DNA of 43,525 nt from Methylacidiphilum caldifontis (GCA_945877805.1 CAMCSM010000013.1:1-43525); one strand, 5' to 3'; counted from the stretch's first letter, positions 9,289-17,425 are shown. Program-made: numbers and translations. Notes: a model not told the origin generated them from the letters alone.

Positions 9289-10025
9289 GATTTTCTAATA
9301 ATAAAAAATAAACGACTAGAAAATAGTCCTGGTAATATATTACCAAGCCATCCAAACACAGGATCGACGATTTTACACATATTGACCCACCATTTTTTTT
9401 TGTAAAAATAGGGAATATTACCAAAACTAAATCCGGCAGGCAAGAATCTCACGTCACCTTCTCCGACTTGATTCAATAATTGCACCATCATTTTCGGATT
9501 AAAAAAACGTATATGGGGATCGCTCCATGGTTTCTTTCGTGAAGTCAGTGGACTACCCCCAGGATTGAAAAAACCGGTCAGCAAAAAATTAATTCTAGAA
9601 TGCCAGATCCCGGAATTGGGAACACTAACAATTAAATATCCCTGCTGTTTCAAATGTTTAAAGATTTCTTTCAGGGCAAACTCTGGATCTAGAAGATGCT
9701 CCAAAACCTCGAAGCAAATCGCAAATTCATAGACACTGTCATTTTGTATGGCCCCTTCTGAAGTCAATAACTCGACATTTACTCCTCCTCTTTTTGCCTG
9801 TTCTACTGCTGAAGAGGAAATATCAAAACCATAATAACCAACCCCTTTATGTTGAAGATATCCTCCATAACGACGCCCATCTCCACACCCATAATCCAAA
9901 CAACTCCTGCCGTTTGTTAAATATTGATCAAAGAACTTTTGTTCAATTGGATGAATCTTCCCCTCACTTGGACTCCAATTTGCATCCGTGCTCCAATAGG
10001 AATCATAGTAGTTTTTAACACTCAT
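9285..10025 (-). CDS. Class I SAM-dependent methyltransferase (Methyltransf_23 type)
   Basis: 246 residues. Motif I is CLDYGCGDGRRYGGYL, with YGFDISSSAVEQA as the acidic loop, FAICFEVLEHLLDPE as motif II and HLKQQGYLIVSVPNSG as motif III. The C-terminal part, with HIRFFNPKMMVQLLNQVG, is typical of Methyltransf_23 proteins of polysaccharide clusters. Its start codon overlaps the stop of the flippase gene by four bases (ATGA), so both belong to one minus-strand transcript. The substrate is unknown; a sugar hydroxyl or carboxyl is likely. Confidence 0.85.
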   Translation of the reverse strand: MSVKNYYDSYWSTDANWSPSEGKIHPIEQKFFDQYLTNGRSCLDYGCGDGRRYGGYLQHKGVGYYGFDISSSAVEQAKRGGVNVELLTSEGAIQNDSVYEFAICFEVLEHLLDPEFALKEIFKHLKQQGYLIVSVPNSGIWHSRINFLLTGFFNPGGSPLTSRKKPWSDPHIRFFNPKMMVQLLNQVGEGDVRFLPAGFSFGNIPYFYKKKWWVNMCKIVDPVFGWLGNILPGLFSSRLFFIIRKS

Positions 10026-11284
10026 AAATTATTCGCTTTCATAAATTTGAATCTAAACGACTTGATCTCAACAGTTTGTACCACAATCAAACAAAAATAT
10101 GCAAAAGACCCGCCGAGACAGGCCCCTTGAGTTCCGTAGTTCGGAATCAAAAGTAATCCAGTAATAATCAAAATAAGCAAAAGAATAAAGTGCTGCTTTA
10201 ATAATACCTTACTTTGACCCGTCCCATGAAAAAAAAGTGAAACTGTAACAGCAAGGGGCTTTAAAATTGCCAATCCGATTGAAAAAATCCAAAGATGATA
10301 AATTTCTTCGACTAATCCTTTCTCCCACCAAAATCCCATCACCCATGGAAAAAAAAGGGTGATCGAAAGAGTCACTCCTATAGAGGAGAAAAGGCAAAAA
10401 CCAACGGAGCTCTTGAGGGTCTTCATCAAATCGATCCACGAAGATTGATTGCGGCTGTAAGTCACCAGTGAAACTCGATCAATCAGATTTGCTCCAAGAC
10501 TTAGGCAAATTTGAAGGAAATGCTGTGTTCTCTCATAAATCCCCAAATCATGTATGGAGACAAATTGAGAAAGCATCAAAATATCCACTTTTTCCATCAG
10601 TGAACCAACAAAGGCTCTTGGGAAGGCATTTTGAATGAATGGCTTCCAGTAATAACTCCAAACGTCACGATCCAAACAAAAACCGAGATGATTCCAAGGA
10701 ATCCGTCCGTAGAGGAGAATTAAACGAATCATCCCTTCGCCTAGGCGTCCATATAGGAGAGATTCCATCCTCGGAAAATAATAGCACAAACCGACGGACA
10801 AAACTAACCAGACCACAACCCCCGTTACATCCACCAATCCAGTCCATCTAAATTGAAATCTTTTTTGTGCAATAAAAAGAGGGGTAAAGGTAAGAGATTC
10901 AATTAAAACAATCACTCCTAAGATTGGGATTACAGAACGAAGAGGATTCAATTCCTGAGTAAAAATCCGAATTCCTCCATACAACCCCATCCATGCGACG
11001 AGTCCAGCGATAAGCGCTGTCTGAAAATGAAACCGAGAGTATCGTGGGTCTTCGCCATTATAAGCGACGAACCCATCCTGATGCCCGGGTGAAAGTATAA
11101 TCCCACAAAGCCCGATCGCCATCAATGCCTGTGCATAAAGCCCAAATTGCTCGAGACCCAAAAGCTTTGTTGTCATCAAGATTCCACTAAAACGGAGAAC
11201 CTGACTCACGATCGATGTCCCTGCGTAGGTAAGAACCGATTTCGAGGGTAATCCCTTCATCCTCTTTTCAATCCATTGAATCAT
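10022..11284 (-). CDS. Polysaccharide flippase (Wzx/oligosaccharide transporter family)
   Basis: 420 residues with about 12 hydrophobic segments. The N-terminus (VLTYAGTSIVSQVLRFSGI, then LLGLEQFGLYAQALMA) is the classic start of Wzx/RfbX-type polysaccharide transporters of the MOP superfamily, which move undecaprenyl-linked glycan units across the inner membrane. The half-way signature PRAFVGSLMEKVDILMLSQF followed by LGIYERTQH is also characteristic. It sits between an O-antigen ligase-like gene and a methyltransferase, exactly the context expected for a Wzx/Wzy pathway. Confidence 0.85.
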   Translation of the reverse strand: MIQWIEKRMKGLPSKSVLTYAGTSIVSQVLRFSGILMTTKLLGLEQFGLYAQALMAIGLCGIILSPGHQDGFVAYNGEDPRYSRFHFQTALIAGLVAWMGLYGGIRIFTQELNPLRSVIPILGVIVLIESLTFTPLFIAQKRFQFRWTGLVDVTGVVVWLVLSVGLCYYFPRMESLLYGRLGEGMIRLILLYGRIPWNHLGFCLDRDVWSYYWKPFIQNAFPRAFVGSLMEKVDILMLSQFVSIHDLGIYERTQHFLQICLSLGANLIDRVSLVTYSRNQSSWIDLMKTLKSSVGFCLFSSIGVTLSITLFFPWVMGFWWEKGLVEEIYHLWIFSIGLAILKPLAVTVSLFFHGTGQSKVLLKQHFILLLILIITGLLLIPNYGTQGACLGGSFAYFCLIVVQTVEIKSFRFKFMKANNL

Positions 11285-11298
11285 GATTTTTTCGTTAA

Positions 11299-12789
11299 TT
11301 AAAATTGATGATCTCTGTTAGCGGGGGGGCGGCACCCTTTATAAATAGAAATCATGATCAGAGAGCCGACAAAAAGCCAAAAGAAGAGATTGATCGGAAA
11401 AACCGAAAGGGGAGATCCCGAAAAAATTCCCGTAATAAATATTCCGGATATGACAGATAAAATACCGCAACTCATAATTCGACTCCGAGGATCGACGGTC
11501 CTAAAAATCTGGAGATGAACAAAGTAAAGGAAAAGACTGGCAAAGACCATTGCGATTCCTAATCCGACAAAGCCATAGGAGACAACGGCCTGTGAGATAG
11601 CATCATGCGCAAGATAACTTCGATCTCTCGACTTCGTTCCCGCAGCGACAATATCTCTACTTCCAAAGGCAGTCCATAATTGTGAATTTGAAGTTAAGTT
11701 CTTCAAACTCTCTAAACGATCCGAATAAGTGCCGAGTCGAAATGCTTGCTCTTGAAATTCCGTTTGTGTTGGGAGCCATTTTTGAGCTACATCAATATTG
11801 TCTAACATCCAGCCAGCATTAAAAATGATCAGCATAAAAGTAACAATGGCCGATAGATAAAAAGAAATAACCCTTATTTTAGATTGATAAACATAAGTCA
11901 AAATAAATCCTAAAAATGCCATCACCCATGCTGTTCTTGCGAGACTGACAAAACAGGCATAAAGAAATAAAAGGGGAATTAAACTTTGCACGACCCACAT
12001 CATCAAAAAGTCGGACTTGCGACGATCCAAGAAAACGAAGACTGTTGATAAAATAAAAAGAGCCGCCATCATGATCGAGTAAGCATGGGTTGAGTTTAAA
12101 GTCGAAAACGGTCTTGGTTTGATATCATAAAGATTTCCAATCGTTGAAGTATAACCGGATTTAATGTACTCAAATTCGAATTGAGACAATCCAAAGTGAT
12201 GTTGAATAATGCCATAAATTGCAACAGGAATAAAGACCCAAACAATCAAACGTAGCACTTTGATGATCTCTTCGAGGGTCTCGAACAATAAGGGGATCAC
12301 GACGATTAAAATCACATAGACCGCAGTGTTCGCACTCATCGCTATCGCTGCAAAAAGATTATGGCTCTCCTTATACGCTAGCCCCACGGAAATCGACCCA
12401 AAAACAGTCACAGTCCAAAATAAAATCCATTCTCCTTTTGAGAAAAATCTTCCTTCTAGCCAGCGCTTGATGACTAGACCCACAAAAATACCGACAAGCG
12501 TCAAAGGAGCGACTTTCAACACATCGATAATCTCATTCCAGTTCACATCTCCCGCCAAAATAAGAAGTCGCTTAAAAAAATCGAGATATCCGGAAATTCC
12601 GATCAAAAAAAAGAATCCCGCACGGGGCCAAAAAATTCCTAGGATCAGTCCAGCATACCCTAAATACTCCATCAACTGCGCAAGAACATTTCGATCCGCT
12701 TCCATGATCGTAAAGACCAACCACATACTTCCAACAGCGCCTAAGATAGGTGCCCCCACACTTAAAAATAGCCGTCGGAAATCTAACAT
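11299..12789 (-). CDS. O-antigen ligase/polymerase-like membrane protein (WaaL/Wzy type)
   Basis: 496 residues with about 12 predicted membrane segments and a large periplasmic loop (about 320-410), the layout of the O-antigen ligase/polymerase (PF04932-like) family. The loop carries SYLAHDAISQAVVSYGFVGLG, matching the conserved H-N/D-x-...-G-x-x-G end of the family, and the preceding segments have SLARTAWVMAFLGF. Such proteins join repeat units to each other or to lipid A-core on the periplasmic face. Ligase versus polymerase cannot be settled from sequence. It lies just upstream of the flippase with a 14-bp gap. Confidence 0.75.
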   Translation of the reverse strand: MLDFRRLFLSVGAPILGAVGSMWLVFTIMEADRNVLAQLMEYLGYAGLILGIFWPRAGFFFLIGISGYLDFFKRLLILAGDVNWNEIIDVLKVAPLTLVGIFVGLVIKRWLEGRFFSKGEWILFWTVTVFGSISVGLAYKESHNLFAAIAMSANTAVYVILIVVIPLLFETLEEIIKVLRLIVWVFIPVAIYGIIQHHFGLSQFEFEYIKSGYTSTIGNLYDIKPRPFSTLNSTHAYSIMMAALFILSTVFVFLDRRKSDFLMMWVVQSLIPLLFLYACFVSLARTAWVMAFLGFILTYVYQSKIRVISFYLSAIVTFMLIIFNAGWMLDNIDVAQKWLPTQTEFQEQAFRLGTYSDRLESLKNLTSNSQLWTAFGSRDIVAAGTKSRDRSYLAHDAISQAVVSYGFVGLGIAMVFASLFLYFVHLQIFRTVDPRSRIMSCGILSVISGIFITGIFSGSPLSVFPINLFFWLFVGSLIMISIYKGCRPPANRDHQF

Positions 12790-12832
12790 TATGATGAATA
12801 ATATAATTTAAAATTAGAGGTAACAATCATAT

Positions 12833-13426
12833 TTAACCTTTTTCTCCCTCTACATAAATACTGTTTTCTGGGCGGTTATCAATTCTATCCAAATCTTCGC
12901 ATTTTCCTTCTCTAAATGAGTACGATCTCACATTGGAAAATCCATTTTTCTGAAGCAAAAGGACAAGGGATTCCTTGGTGTACATCCATTGATGTCGATT
13001 TTTTAATCCATGCTGATGCTCAAAAATGGCCGATAACATCTCCTCTGGATTCTCTGGATCATATTTTTTAACGTACAGATCGAGATCAGGAACGACTATT
13101 CGAACGACTCCTCCTAGAGCCAGAACTCGTTTAATTTCAGCTAATATCGTTGGGACTTGGTTCGGAAATAGATGCTCTAACACATGGGAAGAAAATACTG
13201 AAGTATAGGTGTTATCTGGATAAGGAAATCTCTTGTAGAGATTGAGATAGGAAATCTTTTTAAATACCCCTCTCTTATGCTCCAGAAGCCTCTCCTCCGT
13301 CATCTTTCCAAGTTTGAACAATAACTCAGGCAGAAAAGGAACACGAGTAATCCACTGATGAGGTGTAATGTCCGTATTGATCCAACCATCAACGGGGGAA
13401 TTAAAGGCTCCTAGATGTAGTTTCAT
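12833..13426 (-). CDS. Small SAM-dependent methyltransferase-like protein
   Basis: 197 residues. The N-terminus, KLHLGAFNSPVDGWINTDI, resembles the COG4627-type predicted methyltransferases (LNLGCG....GWINVD), but the usual glycine-rich GCG is replaced by GAF, so SAM binding may be altered. Downstream are YTSVFSSHVLEHLFPNQVP and RVLALGGVVRIVVPDLD, the motif II and III regions. It is the first gene of the minus-strand run 9285-13426. Its promoter would lie in the repeat-rich gap to its right. Confidence 0.78.
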   Translation of the reverse strand: MKLHLGAFNSPVDGWINTDITPHQWITRVPFLPELLFKLGKMTEERLLEHKRGVFKKISYLNLYKRFPYPDNTYTSVFSSHVLEHLFPNQVPTILAEIKRVLALGGVVRIVVPDLDLYVKKYDPENPEEMLSAIFEHQHGLKNRHQWMYTKESLVLLLQKNGFSNVRSYSFREGKCEDLDRIDNRPENSIYVEGEKG

Positions 13427-14003
13427 GTGTTGGTTGGCGTATAACTTTTCGTGAGGATCTCAAAGAATTTCTCGGAATGAATGTTCATAGGTCGCTTGTT
13501 GAATAAACTCTAATCAATCCCCAAGCGAAGGGCAAACTCAATCGCTGGATAGCCTGCGTAGCTGGATAGCTGGATAGCCTGCGTAGCTGGATAGCTTTTA
13601 GTGGTGAGGTAGCGGCTCTACGAAGGAAAAGCCGATTCTCCCTCAGCGGCGCAGAGACGCAGCGTAATACGAATAACAAAAAAAATACATTTTGAACCAC
13701 CAATTCACACGAATAAACACTAATTTCAGAGTGACCTTGAAAACAGAAGAGATTCGATTGGGACCGAATCGGGGTCCATGAGACAAGCGACTCTCGTAAA
13801 CGCGCTTACGGAGATCGTTTTTCTCGTGAGTCCCATTTTGTTCAGGAACAAAATTCACTCTGTTTTCGGAATTTAAAATCTCTGCGCCGCTGCGTCTCTG
13901 CGGGAAATATTGTTTTTATTTTGATTTTTTCATCCGTGTGAATCCGTGTCCATCCGTGGTTAAAAATGGATTTAAACTATTTGGCTATCAAGCTATCCAG
14001 CGA
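13427..14003. repeat. Repeat-rich intergenic region with TAGC octamers and inverted composite repeats
   Basis: No convincing gene. From about 13545 to 13600 there are alternating GCTGGATA and GCCTGCGTA units. These run into a composite segment (13584-13731) with an inverted 'GCAGAGACGCAGCG' unit and an inverted 'ACCACCAATTCACACG' unit. A facing set lies at 13879-13977 (CTCTGCGCCGCTGCGTCTC, then ATCCGTGTGAATCCGTG, then CCATCCGTGGTTAAAAATGG), followed by an inverted octamer pair (GCTATCAAGCTATCCAGC). The two sets can fold back on each other. The centre (13740-13860) includes GAAAACAGA and CTCTGTTTTC as a further weak inverted pair. Confidence 0.7.
13584..13731. repeat. Composite repeat, copy 1 (about 148 bp)
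   Basis: It begins TAGCTGGATAGCTTTTAG, continues through GTGAGGTAG, then CCGATTCTCCCTCAGCGGC, GCAGAGACGCAGCGTAATAC and AATACATTTTGAACCACC, and ends AACACTAATTTC. The same order of blocks occurs at 17426-17572 in the same orientation. Together the two copies bracket the toxin-antitoxin island. Confidence 0.65.
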
Positions 14004-14336
14004 TTAGGCCTTCTTTGATGACCGAAGGGACTTTAGAAGAGTTTTGACGGTCTTATGTCGTTTCGTGTTCTCTAAATTTTCCGCCAAACTGATTTGGGTT
14101 TTCTGATTTAAAATCCGCTCCTGATAACGACGCTCTATTTGAGCGATGCTTGCATTAGTTAAGTCCAAATGCTCTCGAGTGGTAAGGGAAAATGGAATCC
14201 CTTTCTGAATAGCTACCTGTGAAAGAAAAATATTAATGGCCTCCCCCGTTGAAATTCCCAACGCCAGAAATACCTCTTCCGCTTTTGCCCTTTTATTGGC
14301 ATCAACACGAGTCCTTAAAATTTCAGTTTTCAGCAT
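14004..14336 (-). CDS. Orphan RelB/DinJ-family antitoxin-like protein
   Basis: About 110 residues from the preferred ATG (14334-14336, MLKTEILRTRVD). The ribbon-helix-helix start followed by KAEEVFLALGISTGEAINIF and LSQVAIQKGIPFSL is the RelB/DinJ antitoxin pattern. The C-terminal half (about 55-110) is lysine-rich and would be the toxin-neutralising part. No toxin gene adjoins it, and it is flanked on both sides by TAGC-octamer repeats. The open frame extends to ATG 14363, across a perfect tandem 11-bp repeat that could be an operator. It may act as a solitary regulator or be the remnant of a pair. Confidence 0.72.
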   Translation of the reverse strand: MLKTEILRTRVDANKRAKAEEVFLALGISTGEAINIFLSQVAIQKGIPFSLTTREHLDLTNASIAQIERRYQERILNQKTQISLAENLENTKRHKTVKTLLKSLRSSKKA

Positions 14337-14356
14337 GACACAAATATGACACAAAT
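14335..14356. promoter_or_regulatory. Tandem 11-bp repeat at the start of the RelB-like gene
   Basis: ATGACACAAAT is repeated twice, head to tail, directly covering and preceding the preferred start codon of the minus-strand RelB-like gene. RelB-type proteins bind repeated sites in their own promoter, so an operator role is plausible. Alternatively it is coding sequence of the longer 119-residue form. Confidence 0.35.
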
Positions 14357-14440
14357 GTGCCATTTTACAAGAGCAATCTTAAACATTAAAAGCAATAATT
14401 TCCGCTTCCTACTCGAAGCCACTTTTCGTTTCCCAAACCT

Positions 14441-14492
14441 TTTGTGGTTGAAAATGGATTTAAGCTATCAGGCTATCTGGCTATTCCGCTTT
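14441..14492. repeat. Repeat block between the two antitoxin units
   Basis: TTTTGTGGTTGAAAATGG, the end of the 'GTGGTTAAA' repeat, is followed by inverted octamers (GCTATCAGGCTATCTGGC). The same pair of blocks in the same order occurs at 13931-14003. The short gap 14364-14494 holds nothing else. Confidence 0.6.
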
Positions 14493-14494
14493 TT

Positions 14495-14818
14495 TTAAAG
14501 TCCCAATAACTCCCTTAAACCCTCTTTGACTTGCCCCATCTGCACTCCATTCAAGAGCCCCATTTTGCGGATCAATTTACGACGATCAAAACTGGCCAAT
14601 CCCTGTATATTTACCGCCGATGTCTTCGTGAGCCAGCGGGGATGCCCTAACTCTATTTCCCCACGCATTCCCCGTATTTGTGAGGTCAATGGAGCCACAA
14701 TAACCAATGCACGGGCATCCTCCTCCCGAGGGTAAGCAAGAACCAAAACGGGACGACTTTTCTCAATCATTCCCAACTCGGCAAACCAGACCTCTCCCGA
14801 TCGAGGCTCAGTATGCAC
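14495..14818 (-). CDS. MazF/PemK-family toxin
   Basis: 107 residues. The start, PRSGEVWFAELGMIEKSRPV, then LVLAYPREEDARALVIVAPLTSQ (conserved as VVAPLTS in the family) and VNIQGLASFDRRKLIRKMG identify a MazF/PemK-fold toxin, normally an mRNA interferase. The conserved RP of the KsRPvlV motif is present. The ATG at 14816-14818 lies inside the end of the upstream RelB-like gene (11-bp overlap), so the toxin is translated behind an antitoxin of the RelB type rather than the usual MazE. Confidence 0.83.
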   Translation of the reverse strand: MHTEPRSGEVWFAELGMIEKSRPVLVLAYPREEDARALVIVAPLTSQIRGMRGEIELGHPRWLTKTSAVNIQGLASFDRRKLIRKMGLLNGVQMGQVKEGLRELLGL

Positions 14819-15038
14819 CCATTTTCTCCAGCCAAATCTGAGCCTGATCGTCCGCGGTCAAGAACCCCGAAGCCGGATCTTTGACCTCGAACGGTAATCC
14901 CTTTTGAATCTCGATCTGAGCCAACATCATATTAAAGGCCTCCCCAGGCTTTAATCCCAATCTACTTAAAATCTTCTCCGCCTTTTTTAATCGTCCGGCA
15001 GGGACTCGAGCTCTAAAGAGTGTTGTTGTTTCTTGCAT
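14808..15038 (-). CDS. RelB/DinJ-like antitoxin paired with the MazF-like toxin
   Basis: 76 residues. The N-terminus FRARVPAGRLKKAEKIL, then LGLKPGEAFNMMLAQIEIQK and GLPFEV, matches the RelB/DinJ ribbon-helix-helix type; it resembles the orphan gene at 14004-14336 (both have ...GEA-N...aqieIQKG-PF). It should bind and neutralise the MazF-like protein and repress the operon. It overlaps the toxin gene by 11 bp. RelB-like antitoxins usually pair with RelE/YafQ toxins, so the pairing is unusual. Confidence 0.78.
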   Translation of the reverse strand: MQETTTLFRARVPAGRLKKAEKILSRLGLKPGEAFNMMLAQIEIQKGLPFEVKDPASGFLTADDQAQIWLEKMGAY

Positions 15039-15428
15039 TCATCAATGATGCTCAAAAAGGCTCAAAAATGCAAAGAAAATAGAGTTCCATACGTATTTAC
15101 ATCGATGAACAGGATTTACAGGATATTATCTAAAGACATTGAATGCCGTTTGAACCACTCTCCGTGCGCAATCTCTTGGGGTCAGAACTTTCCCCCTTCA
15201 TACAAAAACAATCGGAGAATTCCCGTAGAGAGGATCGTGAGCTCTTTCCGAGGAGGGGTGAAACCGATCCCCCTACAGAGAAACTCGATCGTTTTTTGAA
15301 TCTAACTTGGCGGTGAATCCTCCTCTCCTATTAGCGGAGATCAATGAAGATCAGTGGTTTCCAGTGACTTTCAATTTACAGCCAAAAATCTATTTTTATC
15401 GTTGAAAATACTGATATAAATTTAAGAT
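15039..15428. other. Intergenic region with repeat fragments, no gene seen
   Basis: 390 bp. At 15097-15128 is ATTTACATCGATGAACAGG with TTTACAGGAT, matching the inverted repeat near 285-320. At about 15340-15358 is GGAGATCAATGAAGATCAG followed by TGGTTT, similar to AGCGAGGATCAGCGAAAATA at 16647-16666. A short frame at 15033-15299 has no recognisable protein content. The promoter of the plus-strand ATPase must lie here; an AT-rich stretch sits at 15385-15425. Confidence 0.5.
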
Positions 15429-16601
15429 ATGCAACAATTAATTGAAAGATCCTCTCTTCTTCAGAGGGTTTTACTTCGTCTCAAGGAATCTCCTGCCGTT
15501 GCTCTCTTGGGGGCTCGCCAGGTTGGAAAAACGACCTTAGCGCAAGAAATTGAAAAACGATTCCCGAAAAGTAAACGGTTTGACCTCGAAAGGCCATCGA
15601 GTCGAGCCGCTCTTGAATCAACCCCGGAATTGGTCCTCTCTCAAGCAGAGGGATTAATCATTGTTGATGAAATCCAGAGAATGCCCTCCCTCTTTGAAAT
15701 CTTAAGGCCCCTTTGTGATCGCAGTGATCAAAAATCGACTTTCTTACTCCTCGGAAACGTGAGTCCTGATATCGTAAAGGGGGTTTCGGAATCCCTAGCA
15801 GGAAGAATTCAGTTTGTTCATGTGGGCGGATTAAATCTGTTGGAAACAGGAAACTCCTCGCTTCAGCTTCTTTGGCTCAGGGGTGGATTTCCTCGATCCT
15901 TTCTGGCTGAAACCGATGAGATGGCCTGGAGATGGATGGAGGGGTTTCAACAAACTTTTTTAGAACGCGATATTCCAGCACTCGATTCAAGGATTGCCTC
16001 TCAAACACTGAACCGATTTTGGATGATGATGGCGCATTATCATGGACAAATATGGAATGCAGCGATGATTGCCCAAGCGATGGGTCGCAGCCCCCACCTC
16101 GTGAACCATTATCGGGATATTCTTGCAGGGACTTATATGCTGAGGATTCTTCAGCCGTGGCATGAAAATCTTTCCAAACGACAAGTCAAAAGCCCAAAGA
16201 TTTATCTCCGAGATTCGGGTATTCTTCATTATCTGCTTGGGATTCCCTCGCAGGAGGCATTAAGAAGTCATCCCCGATATGGAGCAAGCTGGGAGGGATT
16301 TGCTATTGAACAAATTCTCTCGGTTCACGGAGATAAGGAGGCCTATTTTTGGAGTACCCAGCGAGGGGCGGAGTTGGACTTGCTCTTACTGAGAGAGGGA
16401 AAAAGATGGGGATTTGAATTTAAATGCTCCGACGCACCGACTACTTCCCGCTCGATGCACATTGCGGTCGAAGACCTTAAGCTGGATCATTTATGGATTG
16501 TTTATCCGGGAGCGGAGAAGTATTCCCTGACGGATAAAATAACAGCGATATCACTTGAAGAAGCTCTCCTTGTAATCTCTGTTAGCTCAATAGCTCAATA
16601 G
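15429..16601 (+). CDS. AAA-type ATPase with DUF4143 C-terminal domain
   Basis: 390 residues. Walker A is GARQVGKTTL (28-37), Walker B is LIIVDEIQRMP (76-86) and a sensor-like block reads ESLAGR near 123-128. The C-terminal DUF4143 region (about 200-345) contains a PD-(D/E)XK-like arrangement: AELDLLLLREGKRWGFEFKC. These ATP-binding proteins are widespread in accessory regions; their role is unproved, though toxin-antitoxin or mobile-element links have been suggested. The final residues (SVSSIAQ) and the stop codon are formed by the TAGC-octamer repeat, so the repeat invaded or defines the 3' end. Start ATG 15429 has no strong Shine-Dalgarno. Confidence 0.82.
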   Translation: MQQLIERSSLLQRVLLRLKESPAVALLGARQVGKTTLAQEIEKRFPKSKRFDLERPSSRAALESTPELVLSQAEGLIIVDEIQRMPSLFEILRPLCDRSDQKSTFLLLGNVSPDIVKGVSESLAGRIQFVHVGGLNLLETGNSSLQLLWLRGGFPRSFLAETDEMAWRWMEGFQQTFLERDIPALDSRIASQTLNRFWMMMAHYHGQIWNAAMIAQAMGRSPHLVNHYRDILAGTYMLRILQPWHENLSKRQVKSPKIYLRDSGILHYLLGIPSQEALRSHPRYGASWEGFAIEQILSVHGDKEAYFWSTQRGAELDLLLLREGKRWGFEFKCSDAPTTSRSMHIAVEDLKLDHLWIVYPGAEKYSLTDKITAISLEEALLVISVSSIAQ

Positions 16602-16660
16602 CCTGATAGCTCAATAGCCTGATAGCTCAATAGCCTGATAGCGAGTTAGCTAGCGAGGAT
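16583..16660. repeat. TAGC-octamer array overlapping the ATPase 3' end
   Basis: About nine consecutive 8-bp units of the form ATAGCTCA, ATAGCCTG, ATAGCGAG and TTAGCTAG, with ATAGCTCA and ATAGCCTG alternating three times. The first units encode the last amino acids and stop of the ATPase. The array leads into GCGAGGATCAGCGAAAATAA and a GTGGTTTAAAATG unit. Confidence 0.8.
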
Positions 16661-16693
16661 CAGCGAAAATAAGTGGTTTAAAATGACCTTTGA

Positions 16694-17002
16694 CTATTTC
16701 GCTTGAGAAGGAAGGGCTTCAAATTGCAATTCAGTTTCAGCTTCAGAAAGAACTCGACCCGCTTCACACCATAAACGGAGCGTATCTGGTGCGATGTCGG
16801 CACCATTTGGCCAACAGATTGTTCTATAATCAACTTTAACCTGAGAAAAATAGGACTTATCCTTAAGAGGCTCAAAGGCTTCCCCGTAAATCGTCGGTTC
16901 CAAATCAATTGGATATGAATTTCCATCTAAAAACGTGACTTGAAGGCGATAGTCCCCTAAAGCTTTAACCGAACTGATTTTGTTAGATGGAGAATAGTTC
17001 AT
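16694..17002 (-). CDS. DUF2442 domain protein
   Basis: 102 residues. The pattern of a short N-terminal beta-sheet region (YRLQVTFLDGNSYPIDLEP), then YFSQVKVDYRTICWPNGADIAPDTLRL, is the typical DUF2442 ending (WPNGaDiaPdtL). The molecular function of the family is not established. It starts five bases after the stop of the DUF4160 gene, and DUF4160-DUF2442 pairs are common in accessory regions, where they are suspected to be toxin-antitoxin-like. The last seven residues extend toward the octamer array. Confidence 0.82.
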   Translation of the reverse strand: MNYSPSNKISSVKALGDYRLQVTFLDGNSYPIDLEPTIYGEAFEPLKDKSYFSQVKVDYRTICWPNGADIAPDTLRLWCEAGRVLSEAETELQFEALPSQAK

Positions 17003-17007
17003 TTGAT

Positions 17008-17268
17008 TTACTGGAGTGGTTCAATTTTTTGCGGAAGCTTACCCGTCTGCGTATCATTCCACGCTTGGATTAACTCCTTGTTATGAAGAGCCGCCCATTC
17101 CATCACCATTCCCAGTGCTCTATTATTCAAATGTCCAGCAAGAACAGTTAAAGGATGAATACCGATCGAGGCCTCTTCATCTCCATAAATAGCATGAAAA
17201 TGAGGAGCGCCATGCTCTCTAAATTGGATAATTATTTTTATCCCAAAAAATTCGGAAATTTTTGGCAT
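17008..17268 (-). CDS. DUF4160 domain protein
   Basis: 86 residues from ATG 17266-17268 (MPKISEFFGIKI). This start is preferred over the upstream ATG at 17283 because AGGA lies six bases ahead of it and family members begin MPxIsef. The diagnostic sequences are REHGAPHFHAIYGDEEASI and LNNRALGMVMEWAALHNKEL followed by W. Function unknown; it is paired with the DUF2442 gene and bordered by octamer repeats. Confidence 0.82.
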   Translation of the reverse strand: MPKISEFFGIKIIIQFREHGAPHFHAIYGDEEASIGIHPLTVLAGHLNNRALGMVMEWAALHNKELIQAWNDTQTGKLPQKIEPLQ

Positions 17269-17330
17269 AAGTAATCCTAACATAGGGGACTTCTATGTCA
17301 ATCTGAGGAGGAATCCGCTTACGGAAGGAT

Positions 17331-17410
17331 AGCCCATTAGCCCATTAGCCCATTAGCCCATTAGCCCATTAGCCCATTAGCCCATTAGCCCATTAGCCCA
17401 TTAGCCCATT
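17331..17410. repeat. Perfect tandem repeat, 10 copies of AGCCCATT
   Basis: Eighty bases made of exactly ten head-to-tail copies of the octamer AGCCCATT, followed without a gap by related octamers AGCCTGAT, AGCGAGTT and AGCTGGAT (to about 17442). It lies just upstream of the DUF4160 gene and at the start of composite repeat copy 2. Confidence 0.92.
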
Positions 17411-17425
17411 AGCCTGATAGCGAGT

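Noticed and set aside
15033-15299. Plus-strand 88-residue frame after the RelB-like gene
   Set aside because: It spans a dispersed repeat and has neither motif nor ribosome-binding site.
17331-17410. CRISPR-like array
   Set aside because: The unit is an 8-bp perfect tandem repeat without spacers, and no cas genes are near.
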